Shown: positions 18,464 through 28,617 of the stretch, piece by piece
Layout of the letters: every line of letters starts with the position of its first letter
How positions within the stretch are numbered: the first letter of the stretch is position 1
From: Arthrobacter echini
GTDB lineage: Bacteria > Actinomycetota > Actinomycetes > Actinomycetales > Micrococcaceae
NCBI RefSeq assembly: GCF_004803505.1
Contig: NZ_SSWH01000005.1
Location: 1-64,000 of the forward strand
Reading direction: 5' to 3'
DNA: 64,000 bases
Notes under the pieces: generated by a model
What the model saw: the letters and a program-made list of their open reading frames with translations, nothing else
The model's database searches: none
What the model was told of the DNA's origin: nothing
Made by a program: the position numbers and the translations under genes

Positions 18464-18514
18464 GGTCCCATTCTCACCTCCCACGTGCGGCTCCTGACAG
18501 CGGGGGGAGAGCGA

Positions 18515-18543
18515 ATGACACCGGTGTCATCCGGCACTAGGAT
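18515..18543 (+). promoter_or_regulatory. Promoter with overlapping perfect palindrome (probable operator)
   Basis: ATGACA (18515-18520) and TAGGAT (18538-18543) are separated by exactly 17 bp, a near-consensus promoter for the DUF3263 gene. A perfect 16-bp palindrome, ATGACACCGGTGTCAT (18515-18530), covers the whole -35 box. This is where a repressor would be expected to bind. The regulator is unknown. Confidence 0.6.
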
Positions 18544-18575
18544 GGATACCTGCGCCGGCCGGAGGGAGGGTGGAC

Positions 18576-18881
18576 GTGGACGAATCAGCCCACAGCGGGA
18601 ACGAGACCCGCGAGGAGCAGGACGGCAAACCGGTCCTCGGGGACCGCGAGCAACGCATGCTTGCGCTGGAGCGCGAGTGGTGGAAGTACTCGGGGGCCAA
18701 GGAACAGGCCATTCGTGAGCTGTTCACCATGTCGGCCACCCACTACTACCAGGTGCTCAACGCCCTCATCGACACCGAGGCCGCGCTGGCCCACGACCCC
18801 ATGCTCGTGAAACGGCTCAGGCGCCTGCGGTCCACGCGTCAGAAGGCACGCTCCGCACGCCGCCTCGGCGCCGAGATCTAG
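18576..18881 (+). CDS. DUF3263 protein
   Basis: This 101-residue protein matches the actinobacterial DUF3263 family: REQRMLALEREWWKYSGAKEQAIRELF (read in two parts, about 25-51), MSATHYYQVLNALID (about 52-66) and a basic LVKRLRRLRSTRQKARSARR tail. It is helix-rich and resembles a small DNA-binding protein, although no role is known. The GTG at 18576 has GGAGGGAGG seven bases upstream; an earlier GTG at 18570 lies too close to that site. In mycobacteria a DUF3263 gene also lies near groEL2, so the linkage is conserved. Its promoter carries a 16-bp palindrome. Confidence 0.8.
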   Translation: MDESAHSGNETREEQDGKPVLGDREQRMLALEREWWKYSGAKEQAIRELFTMSATHYYQVLNALIDTEAALAHDPMLVKRLRRLRSTRQKARSARRLGAEI

Positions 18882-18903
18882 CGGGCAGGCACCCCTGGGC
18901 AGG

Positions 18904-20751
<1,848 letters not shown>

Positions 20752-20790
20752 CCACCCGCGTCCGCAGCACCACCGTGGACCGGCAGATCC

Positions 20791-20835
20791 ACGATAGGTC
20801 GACTGCACGATAGGTCGACTGCACGATAGGTCGAC
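20791..20835. repeat. Three direct repeats of a 16-bp unit
   Basis: The unit ACGATAGGTCGACTGC occurs at 20791-20806 and 20807-20822, and a 13-bp partial copy at 20823-20835. The array sits in the groEL 3' untranslated region and runs directly into the terminator stem. Each copy contains the palindrome GTCGAC. No function is known. Confidence 0.9.
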
Positions 20836-20870
20836 AGGGGCGGCACTCCCTTCCGGGAGTGCCGCCCCTG
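20835..20870 (+). terminator. groEL terminator
   Basis: A perfect 16-bp stem (20835-20850 with 20855-20870) with a TTCC loop lies 83 bp after the groEL stop and before the convergent WXG100 gene. Confidence 0.9.
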
Positions 20871-20892
20871 TGCGTGCGAGCAGGACCACCCG

Positions 20893-21183
20893 TCAGCTCA
20901 TGAACATGCGGGCATTGCTCTGCTCGGCATCGGCGTACTGCTGGGTGGCGACATTGAGGGCCTCGTTGATGCCCGTGAGCGACTCCTCGACCTGCTGCTG
21001 GGTGGCCCGCCACTGCACGATCAGCTGCTGGAAGTTCGTGGCGGCCTGCCCGGTCCACAGCCCCTCCAGCTCGCGCAGCCCCGCCTGCATGGAATTGACC
21101 TCGGCCTGCAGGCGCGAGATGGTGCCCTGGACCTGGCTGCTCTTGGCCGCCAGGCTGTCGGTGTCTACGTTGAAGAATGCCAT
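20893..21183 (-). CDS. WXG100-family type VII secretion substrate (EsxA-like)
   Basis: The 96-residue product has the helix-turn-helix hairpin layout of ESAT-6-like proteins, with the WXG motif as WTG near residues 43-45 (LEGLWTGQAATNF). It also has the long amphipathic second helix ending QQYADAEQSNARMFM. WXG100 proteins are exported as dimers by type VII (ESX/Yuk) systems. No EccC/EssC ATPase or second WXG100 partner is in the window, so this is an orphan here and may form a homodimer. A groEL terminator separates it from groEL. Confidence 0.87.
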   Translation of the reverse strand: MAFFNVDTDSLAAKSSQVQGTISRLQAEVNSMQAGLRELEGLWTGQAATNFQQLIVQWRATQQQVEESLTGINEALNVATQQYADAEQSNARMFMS

Positions 21184-21246
21184 GCTGGACTCCCGTGTAC
21201 TAGCGCTTCGTTGACCTTCCCGACGCTAGGTCACCGGCTCGCTTCC

Positions 21247-22818
21247 TCAGCGGCCGTCCCCACGTTTGTGGACAACGGGTCGCTCCGGGGGCGGCTGTGG
21301 AGGAGTGATGCCCGAGAGCCTGCGGCCCTCCCCCGCGAGGTCCTCGCCGGCCGTGCCGCCGTCGTCCTCCTGATGATTCTCCTCCCGGGTCTCGGGTGGG
21401 GCGTGGGGCAGACGGATGGAGAGGGTCGCGCCACCACCGGGCGTATCGTCCAGGTGCACCGTTCCCTCGTGCTGGGCGACGAGAGCAGCGACGATGGCCA
21501 GGCCCAGGCCCGTCCCACCGGTCTCCCTGTCACGCGACGAATCCGCCCGGTAGAAGCGTTGGAAGACCCGGTCGGCATCCTCCGCCGAGATGCCGGGCCC
21601 GTGATCTCGGACCTGGAGGACGGAGTGGTTGCGCCCCTCCCCGGAGGATTCGACGCCGACGGCGATCTCGATCGGCGAACCTTCCGGCGTGTAGCGCAGG
21701 GCGTTGGTGATGAGATTGGCGACGACCTGCCGCAGGCGTGCTTCGTCGCCGGTCGTCGGCGCCGACCGCGGAGCGCCACCGTCGAGGCCGATCACGGAGA
21801 TCTCGCGGTCCTGCGCGGTTGCCCGCGCGTCGAAGGCCGCGTCGAAGCCGAGAACCCTCAGGTCCACCGGTCCGGCCTCGAGCGGACGCTGTTCGTCGAT
21901 CCTCGCCAGCGTGAGCAGGTCCTCGACCAGCTGACCCATCCGGATGGCCTCGCTCTCGATCCTGCCCATCGCGGCAGCGACGTCCTCCTGCTGCTGCAGG
22001 GCTCCGTGACGATAGAGTTCCGAGTAGCCCCGGATGGTGACCAGCGGGGTGCGCAGCTCGTGCGAGGCGTCGGCGACGAAGCGCCGCATCTTCGCCTCCG
22101 ACGCCGTCCTCGCGGCGAACGCGCTCTCGATGTGCGCCAGCATGGCATTCAGCGAGCGCGAGAGCCGGCCGATCTCCGTTGCCGGACGCTCGATGGCCAC
22201 ACGCCGGGTGAGATCGCCGCCGGCTATGGCTGCCGCCGTCCGCTCGACCCTGGCCAGCGGGGCGAACTGGCGCGTCACCGCGATGAAGGCGATCAGCGAG
22301 GCCAGCGCGGTCGTGATCAGACCTGCGGTGAAGATGACCTCCGTGGCTTCCTGCACCGACTCGTTCACCGTGTTCAGCCGGGTGGCGATGAGCAGGTAGC
22401 CCTCGCCGTTGGTGAACCTGAGGATCTTCGCTCGCCACTCCTGTGCACCCGGTCCTTCGCCGGGCAGGGTGACTCCGGCCCCGTTGAGTTCGGCGATGCG
22501 CCCGGTCGTCAGCCCCGAGAGATCGGGGACACCGGTGGATTCCGCGGCCTGATTGGCTCTGTAGGCGTTCCCCTCGGCGTCGAGCAGTGCCGCGTAGTAG
22601 CGCAGCGCGACGCCCTGGGTCGGCTCCTGCTGCAGGAAGATGCTCCGGGCGACATCAGATGCGTTGTTCGACAGCTCGATGTCCACCCGGTCCACCAGGC
22701 CATCGCGCAGCAGTGACACCGTTGCCAGCCCGGTGACCCCGACCGTGACGATCATGAGCGCCATGATGATCGCGACGAGCTGCGAGCGGAGGGACGCCGC
22801 GTTCCAGCGCGTGGTCAC
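21247..22818 (-). CDS. Sensor histidine kinase
   Basis: This membrane-bound kinase (523 residues) pairs with the response regulator encoded 10 bp upstream. Layout: first membrane helix about 13-36, extracytoplasmic sensor region about 37-160, second helix about 164-185, and HAMP linker about 186-240. The HisKA box is FVADASHELRTPLVTIRGY (His phosphorylated). The HATPase domain has NLITNALRYTPEG (N box), DHGPGI (G1) and GGTGLGLAIV (G2). The last 50 residues are a Pro/Glu-rich tail. It resembles TcrY/TrcS-type actinobacterial kinases, but the signal is unknown. Confidence 0.92.
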   Translation of the reverse strand: MTTRWNAASLRSQLVAIIMALMIVTVGVTGLATVSLLRDGLVDRVDIELSNNASDVARSIFLQQEPTQGVALRYYAALLDAEGNAYRANQAAESTGVPDLSGLTTGRIAELNGAGVTLPGEGPGAQEWRAKILRFTNGEGYLLIATRLNTVNESVQEATEVIFTAGLITTALASLIAFIAVTRQFAPLARVERTAAAIAGGDLTRRVAIERPATEIGRLSRSLNAMLAHIESAFAARTASEAKMRRFVADASHELRTPLVTIRGYSELYRHGALQQQEDVAAAMGRIESEAIRMGQLVEDLLTLARIDEQRPLEAGPVDLRVLGFDAAFDARATAQDREISVIGLDGGAPRSAPTTGDEARLRQVVANLITNALRYTPEGSPIEIAVGVESSGEGRNHSVLQVRDHGPGISAEDADRVFQRFYRADSSRDRETGGTGLGLAIVAALVAQHEGTVHLDDTPGGGATLSIRLPHAPPETREENHQEDDGGTAGEDLAGEGRRLSGITPPQPPPERPVVHKRGDGR

Positions 22819-22828
22819 CGGGACCGTG

Positions 22829-23539
22829 CTACCGCTTGTCGGCGGTGCGGAGCAGGTATCCCACGCCGCGCTTGGTCTGGATCAGGGCCGCGGAATCCGT
22901 CGTCCGGTCGATCTTCCGGCGCAGGTAGGAGATGTAGGACTCCACGATCGAGGCATCCCCGTTGAAGTCGTACTCCCAGACGTGGTCCAGGATCTGCGCC
23001 TTGGACAGGACGCGGTTCGGATTGAGCATGAGATAGCGCAGCAGTTTGAACTCGGTGGGGGACAGGTCGATGGTCTCACCGCCGCGGCGGACCTCGTGCG
23101 CGTCGTCGTCGAGTTCGAGGTCGTCCACGCGGATCACGGAGTCGTCGTCCTCGATCGGGTGCGTACGGCGCAGGACCGCACGGATGCGGGCCACGACCTC
23201 GTCGAGGCTGAAGGGCTTGGTGACGTAGTCGTCACCGCCGACCGTCAGTCCCGTCACCTTGTCCTCGGTGTCGTCCCGGGCCGTCAGGAAGACCACGGGG
23301 AAGTGGCGTCCGGCCGCGCGCAGCCGGCGCGTGACGGTGAAGCCGTCCATGTCCGGCAGCATGACGTCCAGGACGGCGAGATCCGGGTTGTGGGTCTCCG
23401 CGGCTGCAAGGGCGTCGCGGCCGTTCCCGGCGGCGACGACGTCGAAGCCCGCGAATCGCAGGGACGTCGAGAGCAGTTCGCGGATGTTCGGTTCGTCGTC
23501 GACGACCAGTAGCTTCGCTTCGGGGCCAGTTTTCTTCAC
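22829..23539 (-). CDS. OmpR/PhoB-family response regulator
   Basis: This 236-residue DNA-binding response regulator has a receiver domain (about 10-120) with acidic VVDDEPN, phospho-acceptor Asp in LAVLDVMLPDMDG, Thr in VVFLTARDD and Lys in YVTKPFSLDE. The winged-helix domain (about 140-235) has DLSPTEFKLLRYLMLNPNRV and ESYISYLRRKID. The GTG start at 23539 (VKKTGPEAK) is the first plausible one; no strong ribosome-binding site precedes it. The kinase gene follows after 10 bp, so the two form an operon. Confidence 0.92.
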   Translation of the reverse strand: MKKTGPEAKLLVVDDEPNIRELLSTSLRFAGFDVVAAGNGRDALAAAETHNPDLAVLDVMLPDMDGFTVTRRLRAAGRHFPVVFLTARDDTEDKVTGLTVGGDDYVTKPFSLDEVVARIRAVLRRTHPIEDDDSVIRVDDLELDDDAHEVRRGGETIDLSPTEFKLLRYLMLNPNRVLSKAQILDHVWEYDFNGDASIVESYISYLRRKIDRTTDSAALIQTKRGVGYLLRTADKR

Positions 23540-23598
23540 AGCACCAGTATCCGCGATAGTGCTGTGAACGGGCTGGTGCGACCCTGGGAACTTCCTGA

Positions 23599-25269
23599 TC
23601 AATCGCTGGGTCTGGCGTCCCCGATCCCGGCAGCGTCGATCCCGGCAGCGTCGAGAACGCGGTAGGCGTATCCCTGCTCCGCGAGGAAGCGCTGACGTCG
23701 CGCCGCGTACTCCTGGTCCAGGGTGTCCCGCGCGATGACCGTGTAGAAGCGTGCGGCCCGTCCGTCGGCCTTGGGCCGCAGGAGCCGGCCGAGGCGCTGG
23801 GCCTCCTCCTGACGGGATCCGAACGATCCCGAGACCTGGATGGCGACGGCGGCGCCGGGCAGGTCGATCGAGAAGTTCGCGACCTTCGACACGACGAGGA
23901 CCTGGAGCTCGCCGGCACGGAACGCGTCGAAGAGCCGCTGCCGCTCCTTCACGGAGGTCTCGCCCTTGATCACGGGTGCCTCGAGCCGGCGCGCGAGATC
24001 GTCGAGCTGGTCGATGTACTGGCCGATCACGAGCAACTGCTCGCCGCGGTGCGCGGCCACGAGTTTCTCCACCACGGCGGATTTCGTCTCCGACGTCGAG
24101 CACAGGCGGTACTTGTCGGCGTCGTCGGCCATGGCGTACGCGACGCGCTCGTCCCGCGGGAGGTCCACCCTGACCTCGACGCAGTCCGCCGGGGCGATGT
24201 AGCCCTGGGCCTCGATGTCCTTCCACGGTGCGTCGTAGCGTTTCGGCCCGATCAGGGAGAACACCTCGTCCTCACGGCCGTCCTCGCGGACGAGCGTGGC
24301 GGTGAGCCCCAGCCGGCGCCGGGCCTAGAGCTCGGCCGTCATCTTGAAGACGGGCGCGGGGAGCAGATGGACCTCGTCGTACACGATCAGCCCCCAGTCG
24401 TCGGCGTCGAGCAGTTCCAGATGCGGGTAGAGCCCGCCGCGCCTGGTCGTGAGCACCTGGTAGGTGGCGATCGTGACGGGCCGGACCTGCTTGACGGCGC
24501 CGGAGTACTCGCCGATCTCGTCCTCCGTCAGCGAGGTGCGGCTGAGCAGTTCCTGCTTCCACTGGCGCGCCGAGACCGTATTGGTCACGAGGATCAGCGT
24601 GGTGGTCTGGCTCGTGGCCATCGCCGCAGCGCCGACGAGTGTCTTACCGGCGCCGCAGGGCAGCACGACGACGCCCGAGCCGCCGGACCAGAAGTTCTGC
24701 ACGGCCAGCTGCTGGTAGGGGCGCAGGCCCCACCCGTCCTCGGTGAGCACGATCGGATGGGGTCGACCGTCCACGTACCCGGCGAGATCCTCTGCTGGCC
24801 AGCCGAGCTTGAGCAGAAGCTGCTTGAGAGCGCCCCGCTGCGAGGAGTGCACCACCACGGTCTCCGCGTCGATCCTGGGCCCGAGCAGGGGCTGGATCTT
24901 CCTCGCGTGCAGGACCTCCTCGAGCACGGGGTAGTCCGTGGTCCGCAGCACGAGCCCGTGGCGCGGATCCTTCTCGAGACGGAGCCGGCCGTACCGGGAC
25001 ATCGTGTCCTCGATGTCCACCAGGAGGGTGTGCGGGACGGGGAACCGCGAGTAGGCCAGGAGGGTGTCGAGGACGTGCTCTGCATCCAGTCCGGCGGCGC
25101 GCGCATTCCACAGCCCGAGAGGCGTGAGGCGGTAGCTGTGCACGTGTTCGGGCGCTCGCTCGAGTTCGGCGAAGGCGGCGATCGCATGGCGCGCCTGCTC
25201 TGCCTGCTCGTGGTCCACCTCGAGCAGGATGGTCTTGTCGCTCTGGACGATCAACGGGCCATCAACCAT
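23599..25269 (-). pseudogene. XPB/ERCC3-type DNA repair helicase, interrupted by an in-frame amber codon
   Basis: The frame encodes a bacterial XPB-type superfamily 2 helicase of about 556 residues. Domains in order are the N-terminal damage-recognition region, Walker A LPCGAGKT (near 205), DEVH box IVYDEVHLL (near 300), then motif III LGLTATLVREDGR, and the C-terminal helicase part with QRLGRLLRP. After residue 314 (KMTAEL) a TAG stands at 24327-24325 where the family has Gln (CAG). The frame continues without shift to 23599, so a single C-to-T change explains it. The truncated product would lack motifs III-VI. A GTG at 24264 could restart a 221-residue C-terminal piece. The start overlaps the previous gene by 8 bp. 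Real nonsense mutation, sequencing error and suppression are all possible. Confidence 0.85.
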
Positions 25270-27691
25270 CAGCAGGGCTCCCTTCCAGGATCTCGACGTC
25301 CATGATGCGGTGCACCGATACCACCTTCTCCACCTGCCGCTGAGGGTCGAACACCCTCAGCCGCCCACCCGAGACCGAGAGGGGCACCAGGACCTGCAGT
25401 TCGTGGTTGCCCCGGCTGTCCGCCGTTCCGAGGCGGACCCGGCGTCGTGAGCGGATGGCGGACCGCAAGGTCTCGAGCCCCACGACGACGTCCTCTGCGG
25501 GCGCCGCACCCTCGCCGGGGCCGCGCCGGGACGAGCGCAGTGAGGTCAGCTGGTGCGCGATCTCCTCCTCGCCGACGGACCACGGATCCAGCCGCGCCCT
25601 GAGCCGGTCCGCAGGCATCAGCACGGATGCGGTCGAGTCCGGCTCGCGCACGGGCGTGCTCTCCGCAGCGGGGGCAGTCTCGATCGCGGGGGCGAATCCG
25701 AGATCGCGCAGCAGGGTCGTCAGCTCCTGGGGCGATCCGGGCGAGACCAGCACGGTGGGTGCGAGCTGGTGGACACCGATGCGTGCTGCTCGGGGGTCCG
25801 CGAGGACAGCTGCCACGATGGCCTCGTCCTCGATGCGCACGTAGCTCCCGGCACGTCCCACCTGCATACCCCTGTGGCGGGATGCGGTGTCCTCGATGAG
25901 GTAGGTCAGCGCCTGCGGAACAGCCGTGGCGGCATGCCTGCCCAGGAAGGCGATGATCGATGCCGCGTCCTCACCGGCATCGAGGGCGGAGCGGATGGAG
26001 TCGGCGGAGAACCGGTAGATGGTGGCCGGGCCCTGGCCCTCGGGCGTCGCCACGCGCAGCAGCGCCCGAGCGAGCCCGGGCTGGAGATAGCCGGGCGCGA
26101 CGGCGGTGAGATCGGCCTGCAGCACCACGTGGGCCACGGGTTCGGGCAGGGCCGAGCCGACCCCGTGCGCTGCCTCGTCGAACCTGCCCTCGGCGATCGC
26201 TCGCCCGGCGTCCGTCAGCGCTCCGCCGCCGGTCAGGCCGAGGGCTGCCGCTTCGCCGAGCATCCCCGGCAGCAGCCGCGTCAGACGTCTGGTCAGGCGT
26301 GGTTGGTACCAGGTGGCCAGGGCAATCACGCGAGCTTCGGTGAGAACAGGGACAGAGGCAGAGCCGGAGCCGGCCGGCGGATCGTCGGCAGGAGCCTCCT
26401 CGACGGGGTCGGACGCGCTCAGCGCCACAGTGACGGCCAGCATCCGCCGTCGGACCATCGGTGCGTCAGGTCGTGAGGCCCCGGCTGCGAGTGCATTGAT
26501 CGATGTTCCGTCGGGGAGGGAGGAACCCACCAGGGCGGGCGCGCGGTCGAGGGTGAGCCAGCCCTGCACGAGCAGGAGCCACTGCGCGCCCCGATCGAGC
26601 CTCTCCCAGGCGTCGCGGTGCGCGGTCTTCCAGCGCGAATCGTCCGGGTCGAGGGCGAGGAGCCCGACGGCGGCGGTGAGTTCCAGCAGCCAGGCCGCTT
26701 CCGCGTCGCCGACGGCCAGGCGCTCCCGGACGCGTTTGAGTTCACGAACTCCCACGCCGCCCGAGCGCAGCGTGGTCACCGGAGAGGCGGAGACGGTGGC
26801 GAGGAGTGCCGATACCAGTCGCAGTGTCTCGGCGATGGCGCTCAGGGCCGCGTTGTCCCGCAGGGTGATGCGCGTGGTCCGGTCCACCGCGACCGGTGGG
26901 GTCGATTCGAGAGAGGTGAAGACAGCGTGGTCCCGGAGAGCGATCCCCACACTGCGTGGCAGCTCCACGTGGACGGCGTCCAGCGGTGCGAGCAGACATC
27001 GATCGACGAGCCACTGCACCGCCGACGCAGTACCGGCGCCACCTGCCGCGGCTGTCGAGCCGACGGGCGCAGCACGCAGCCGGGAGAGGACGGCACCGGC
27101 GCCCTCGGGAGCTGAGGACATGAGCCGGTCCCAGAGCGCGGGGTCCTGCATCACGTTCTCGAGGACGCCTGCGGCAGCTGTGCGGGTCAGCGTTCGCGTG
27201 GCCACTGCCGGATCGACGAGTGCCGCCGCCCGGATCAGGGCCGCGCCGTAGCGTGGAAGGGAGCCGGCGAGGGTCGTCAGGGACCGGCCGAGGCCCGCCG
27301 GGTAGGGGCCGAGTACCTCGGGAAGCGCTCCGACGGGCGTGAAACCCTCCCGCCCGGAGCCGACGATCAGCACGCGCTCGAGAAGGGGTGCCACCAGCGC
27401 TTCGAGGGGGTGGGGGAGCCCGTCCGCGAAGGCCCCCTCCAGTCGTTCCAGGGTGACGGGGCCGTCGTCGTCCCCGTCCAGGACCACCACTGCCTCGAGG
27501 AGCTGGAGCTGGGGGCGCGTGACGTTCTCGACGGCCCGCTGGAGACCCACGCGGCTCGAGGCCCGTGCCGCGAGCGCCGCGAAGTCCCGCACCGGCGGAA
27601 GGATGAGATCGGGCCGTGCGGTGAAGAGTCCGCGCAGCTCGCCGTCACCCATGCCGGCCAGCTGGTGTGCCAGTGCTCGGATCTCGGACAT
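25262..27691 (-). CDS. Helicase-associated domain protein paired with XPB
   Basis: This large 809-residue protein is encoded directly upstream of the xpb gene and overlaps it by 8 bp. In mycobacteria an equivalent gene sits beside the XPB helicase (Rv0862c beside Rv0861c), so a joint DNA-repair role is likely but unproven. The N-terminal half is Ala/Leu-rich and helical with no nuclease or helicase motif that I can see. The C-terminal part (about 560-790) looks like the helicase-associated Helicase_C_3 region and ends in a WYL-like segment (LRSAIRSRRRVRLGT, VSVHRIMDVEIL). ATG at 27691 begins MSEIRALAHQLAGMGDGELR; an in-frame start 33 bases upstream is less likely. Confidence 0.82.
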   Translation of the reverse strand: MSEIRALAHQLAGMGDGELRGLFTARPDLILPPVRDFAALAARASSRVGLQRAVENVTRPQLQLLEAVVVLDGDDDGPVTLERLEGAFADGLPHPLEALVAPLLERVLIVGSGREGFTPVGALPEVLGPYPAGLGRSLTTLAGSLPRYGAALIRAAALVDPAVATRTLTRTAAAGVLENVMQDPALWDRLMSSAPEGAGAVLSRLRAAPVGSTAAAGGAGTASAVQWLVDRCLLAPLDAVHVELPRSVGIALRDHAVFTSLESTPPVAVDRTTRITLRDNAALSAIAETLRLVSALLATVSASPVTTLRSGGVGVRELKRVRERLAVGDAEAAWLLELTAAVGLLALDPDDSRWKTAHRDAWERLDRGAQWLLLVQGWLTLDRAPALVGSSLPDGTSINALAAGASRPDAPMVRRRMLAVTVALSASDPVEEAPADDPPAGSGSASVPVLTEARVIALATWYQPRLTRRLTRLLPGMLGEAAALGLTGGGALTDAGRAIAEGRFDEAAHGVGSALPEPVAHVVLQADLTAVAPGYLQPGLARALLRVATPEGQGPATIYRFSADSIRSALDAGEDAASIIAFLGRHAATAVPQALTYLIEDTASRHRGMQVGRAGSYVRIEDEAIVAAVLADPRAARIGVHQLAPTVLVSPGSPQELTTLLRDLGFAPAIETAPAAESTPVREPDSTASVLMPADRLRARLDPWSVGEEEIAHQLTSLRSSRRGPGEGAAPAEDVVVGLETLRSAIRSRRRVRLGTADSRGNHELQVLVPLSVSGGRLRVFDPQRQVEKVVSVHRIMDVEILEGSPADG

Positions 27692-27761
27692 CGGCCCAAG
27701 GGTACCCGTCACCTCTGACAGCACCGGGTGACCGGACGCCAGGGGGATCGGATCCTCCTGG

Positions 27762-28046
27762 TCAGCTCCTCCGCCGGGAGATGGCGGACAGGAGGATCAG
27801 CGAGCACATCAGCACGAAGGCGATCGGCAGGAAGAAGTAGCTGACCAGGACGAAGCCGGGCCAGATGGTCCAGTCGAAGAAGGCGGAGACGAGGATCGCC
27901 GCGAGGGAGGCCAGCCCGATCACGGCGAATCCGACGGCGCAGACCATCAGCACGAATCGGGCGCGCTTCGGCCGGTCGGCGGACTCTGGGGCGGTCGGTG
28001 GCAGGGGCTCGTCCGGGAAGCGGGGAGCGGATTCGTCGGGGATCAT
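27762..28046 (-). CDS. Small two-helix membrane protein
   Basis: The 94-residue product has a Pro-rich polar N-terminus (about 1-28) and two hydrophobic helices (about 31-55 and 60-88) ending in SRRRS. It is probably a small inner-membrane protein with both ends cytoplasmic. No family is recognised. It lies 70 bp upstream of the helicase-associated gene on the same strand, so co-transcription with the repair pair is possible. Confidence 0.62.
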   Translation of the reverse strand: MIPDESAPRFPDEPLPPTAPESADRPKRARFVLMVCAVGFAVIGLASLAAILVSAFFDWTIWPGFVLVSYFFLPIAFVLMCSLILLSAISRRRS

Positions 28047-28224
28047 AGCCGTCCCAGCCTACAAGGGCGCAGGACCATGACGGCCGTGGTAAGGCGATAG
28101 CCTAGGAGTTGCGGACCTTCCGGGCTGTGGCCGCGAGCCCGGCGAGCGGAAGGTACCCGCACAACCCGGAACCATGACCGGAGGTGAGGGCTGCCTTCCG
28201 GTACAGCTGAGAAGAGGTAACGAC

Positions 28225-28608
28225 GTGCCTACCGGCAAAGTGAAGTGGTTCGACGCGGACAAGGGATTCGGCTTCCTGACCGCTGACGACGGCAAGGAGG
28301 TCTTCCTGCACGCCTCGGCCCTCCCCTCCGGGGTGACCGAGGTGAAGGTGGGGACCAAGCTCGAGTTCGGCGTCGCCGATGGTCGGCGCGGGCTGCAGGC
28401 GCTGTCCGCCCGCATCCTCGAGGAGGCCCCCTCGGTGGTCAGGAGCACCCGCAAACCCGCCGACGACATGGCCGCCATCACGGAGGATCTCATCAAACTC
28501 CTCGACGGCGTCTCCAACGGCCTGCGCAAGGGCCGCTACCCCGAGAAGGGCCAGGCCTCCAAGGTCGCCGCGGTCCTCAGGGCGGTAGCCGACGACCTCG
28601 ACGCGTAG
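28225..28608 (+). CDS. Cold-shock domain protein with C-terminal extension
   Basis: The first 65 residues form a CspA-type OB fold that binds single-stranded RNA and DNA: GKVKWFDADKGFGFLTADD (RNP1) and VFLHASAL (RNP2). A 60-residue helical extension follows (about 68-127), as in the larger actinobacterial cold-shock proteins. Start is GTG at 28225 with GAGAAGAGG upstream. The leader of about 115 nt from a candidate -10 TAGCCT near 28098 can pair CGGAAGG (28147-28153) with CCTTCCG (28194-28200), which might control translation. The DUF3027 gene follows after 9 bp. Confidence 0.9.
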   Translation: MPTGKVKWFDADKGFGFLTADDGKEVFLHASALPSGVTEVKVGTKLEFGVADGRRGLQALSARILEEAPSVVRSTRKPADDMAAITEDLIKLLDGVSNGLRKGRYPEKGQASKVAAVLRAVADDLDA

Positions 28609-28617
28609 GCTGCGATC

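Noticed and set aside
20791-20835. Possible CRISPR array
   Set aside because: The 16-bp units are directly adjacent without unique spacers and only 2.8 copies exist. No cas genes are present.
24325-24327. Programmed recoding (pyrrolysine or suppressor tRNA) at the XPB amber codon
   Set aside because: No recoding element or pylT/pylS is visible, and the expected residue is an ordinary Gln one base away. A mutation or sequence error is simpler, although genome-wide suppressor tRNAs cannot be excluded from this window.
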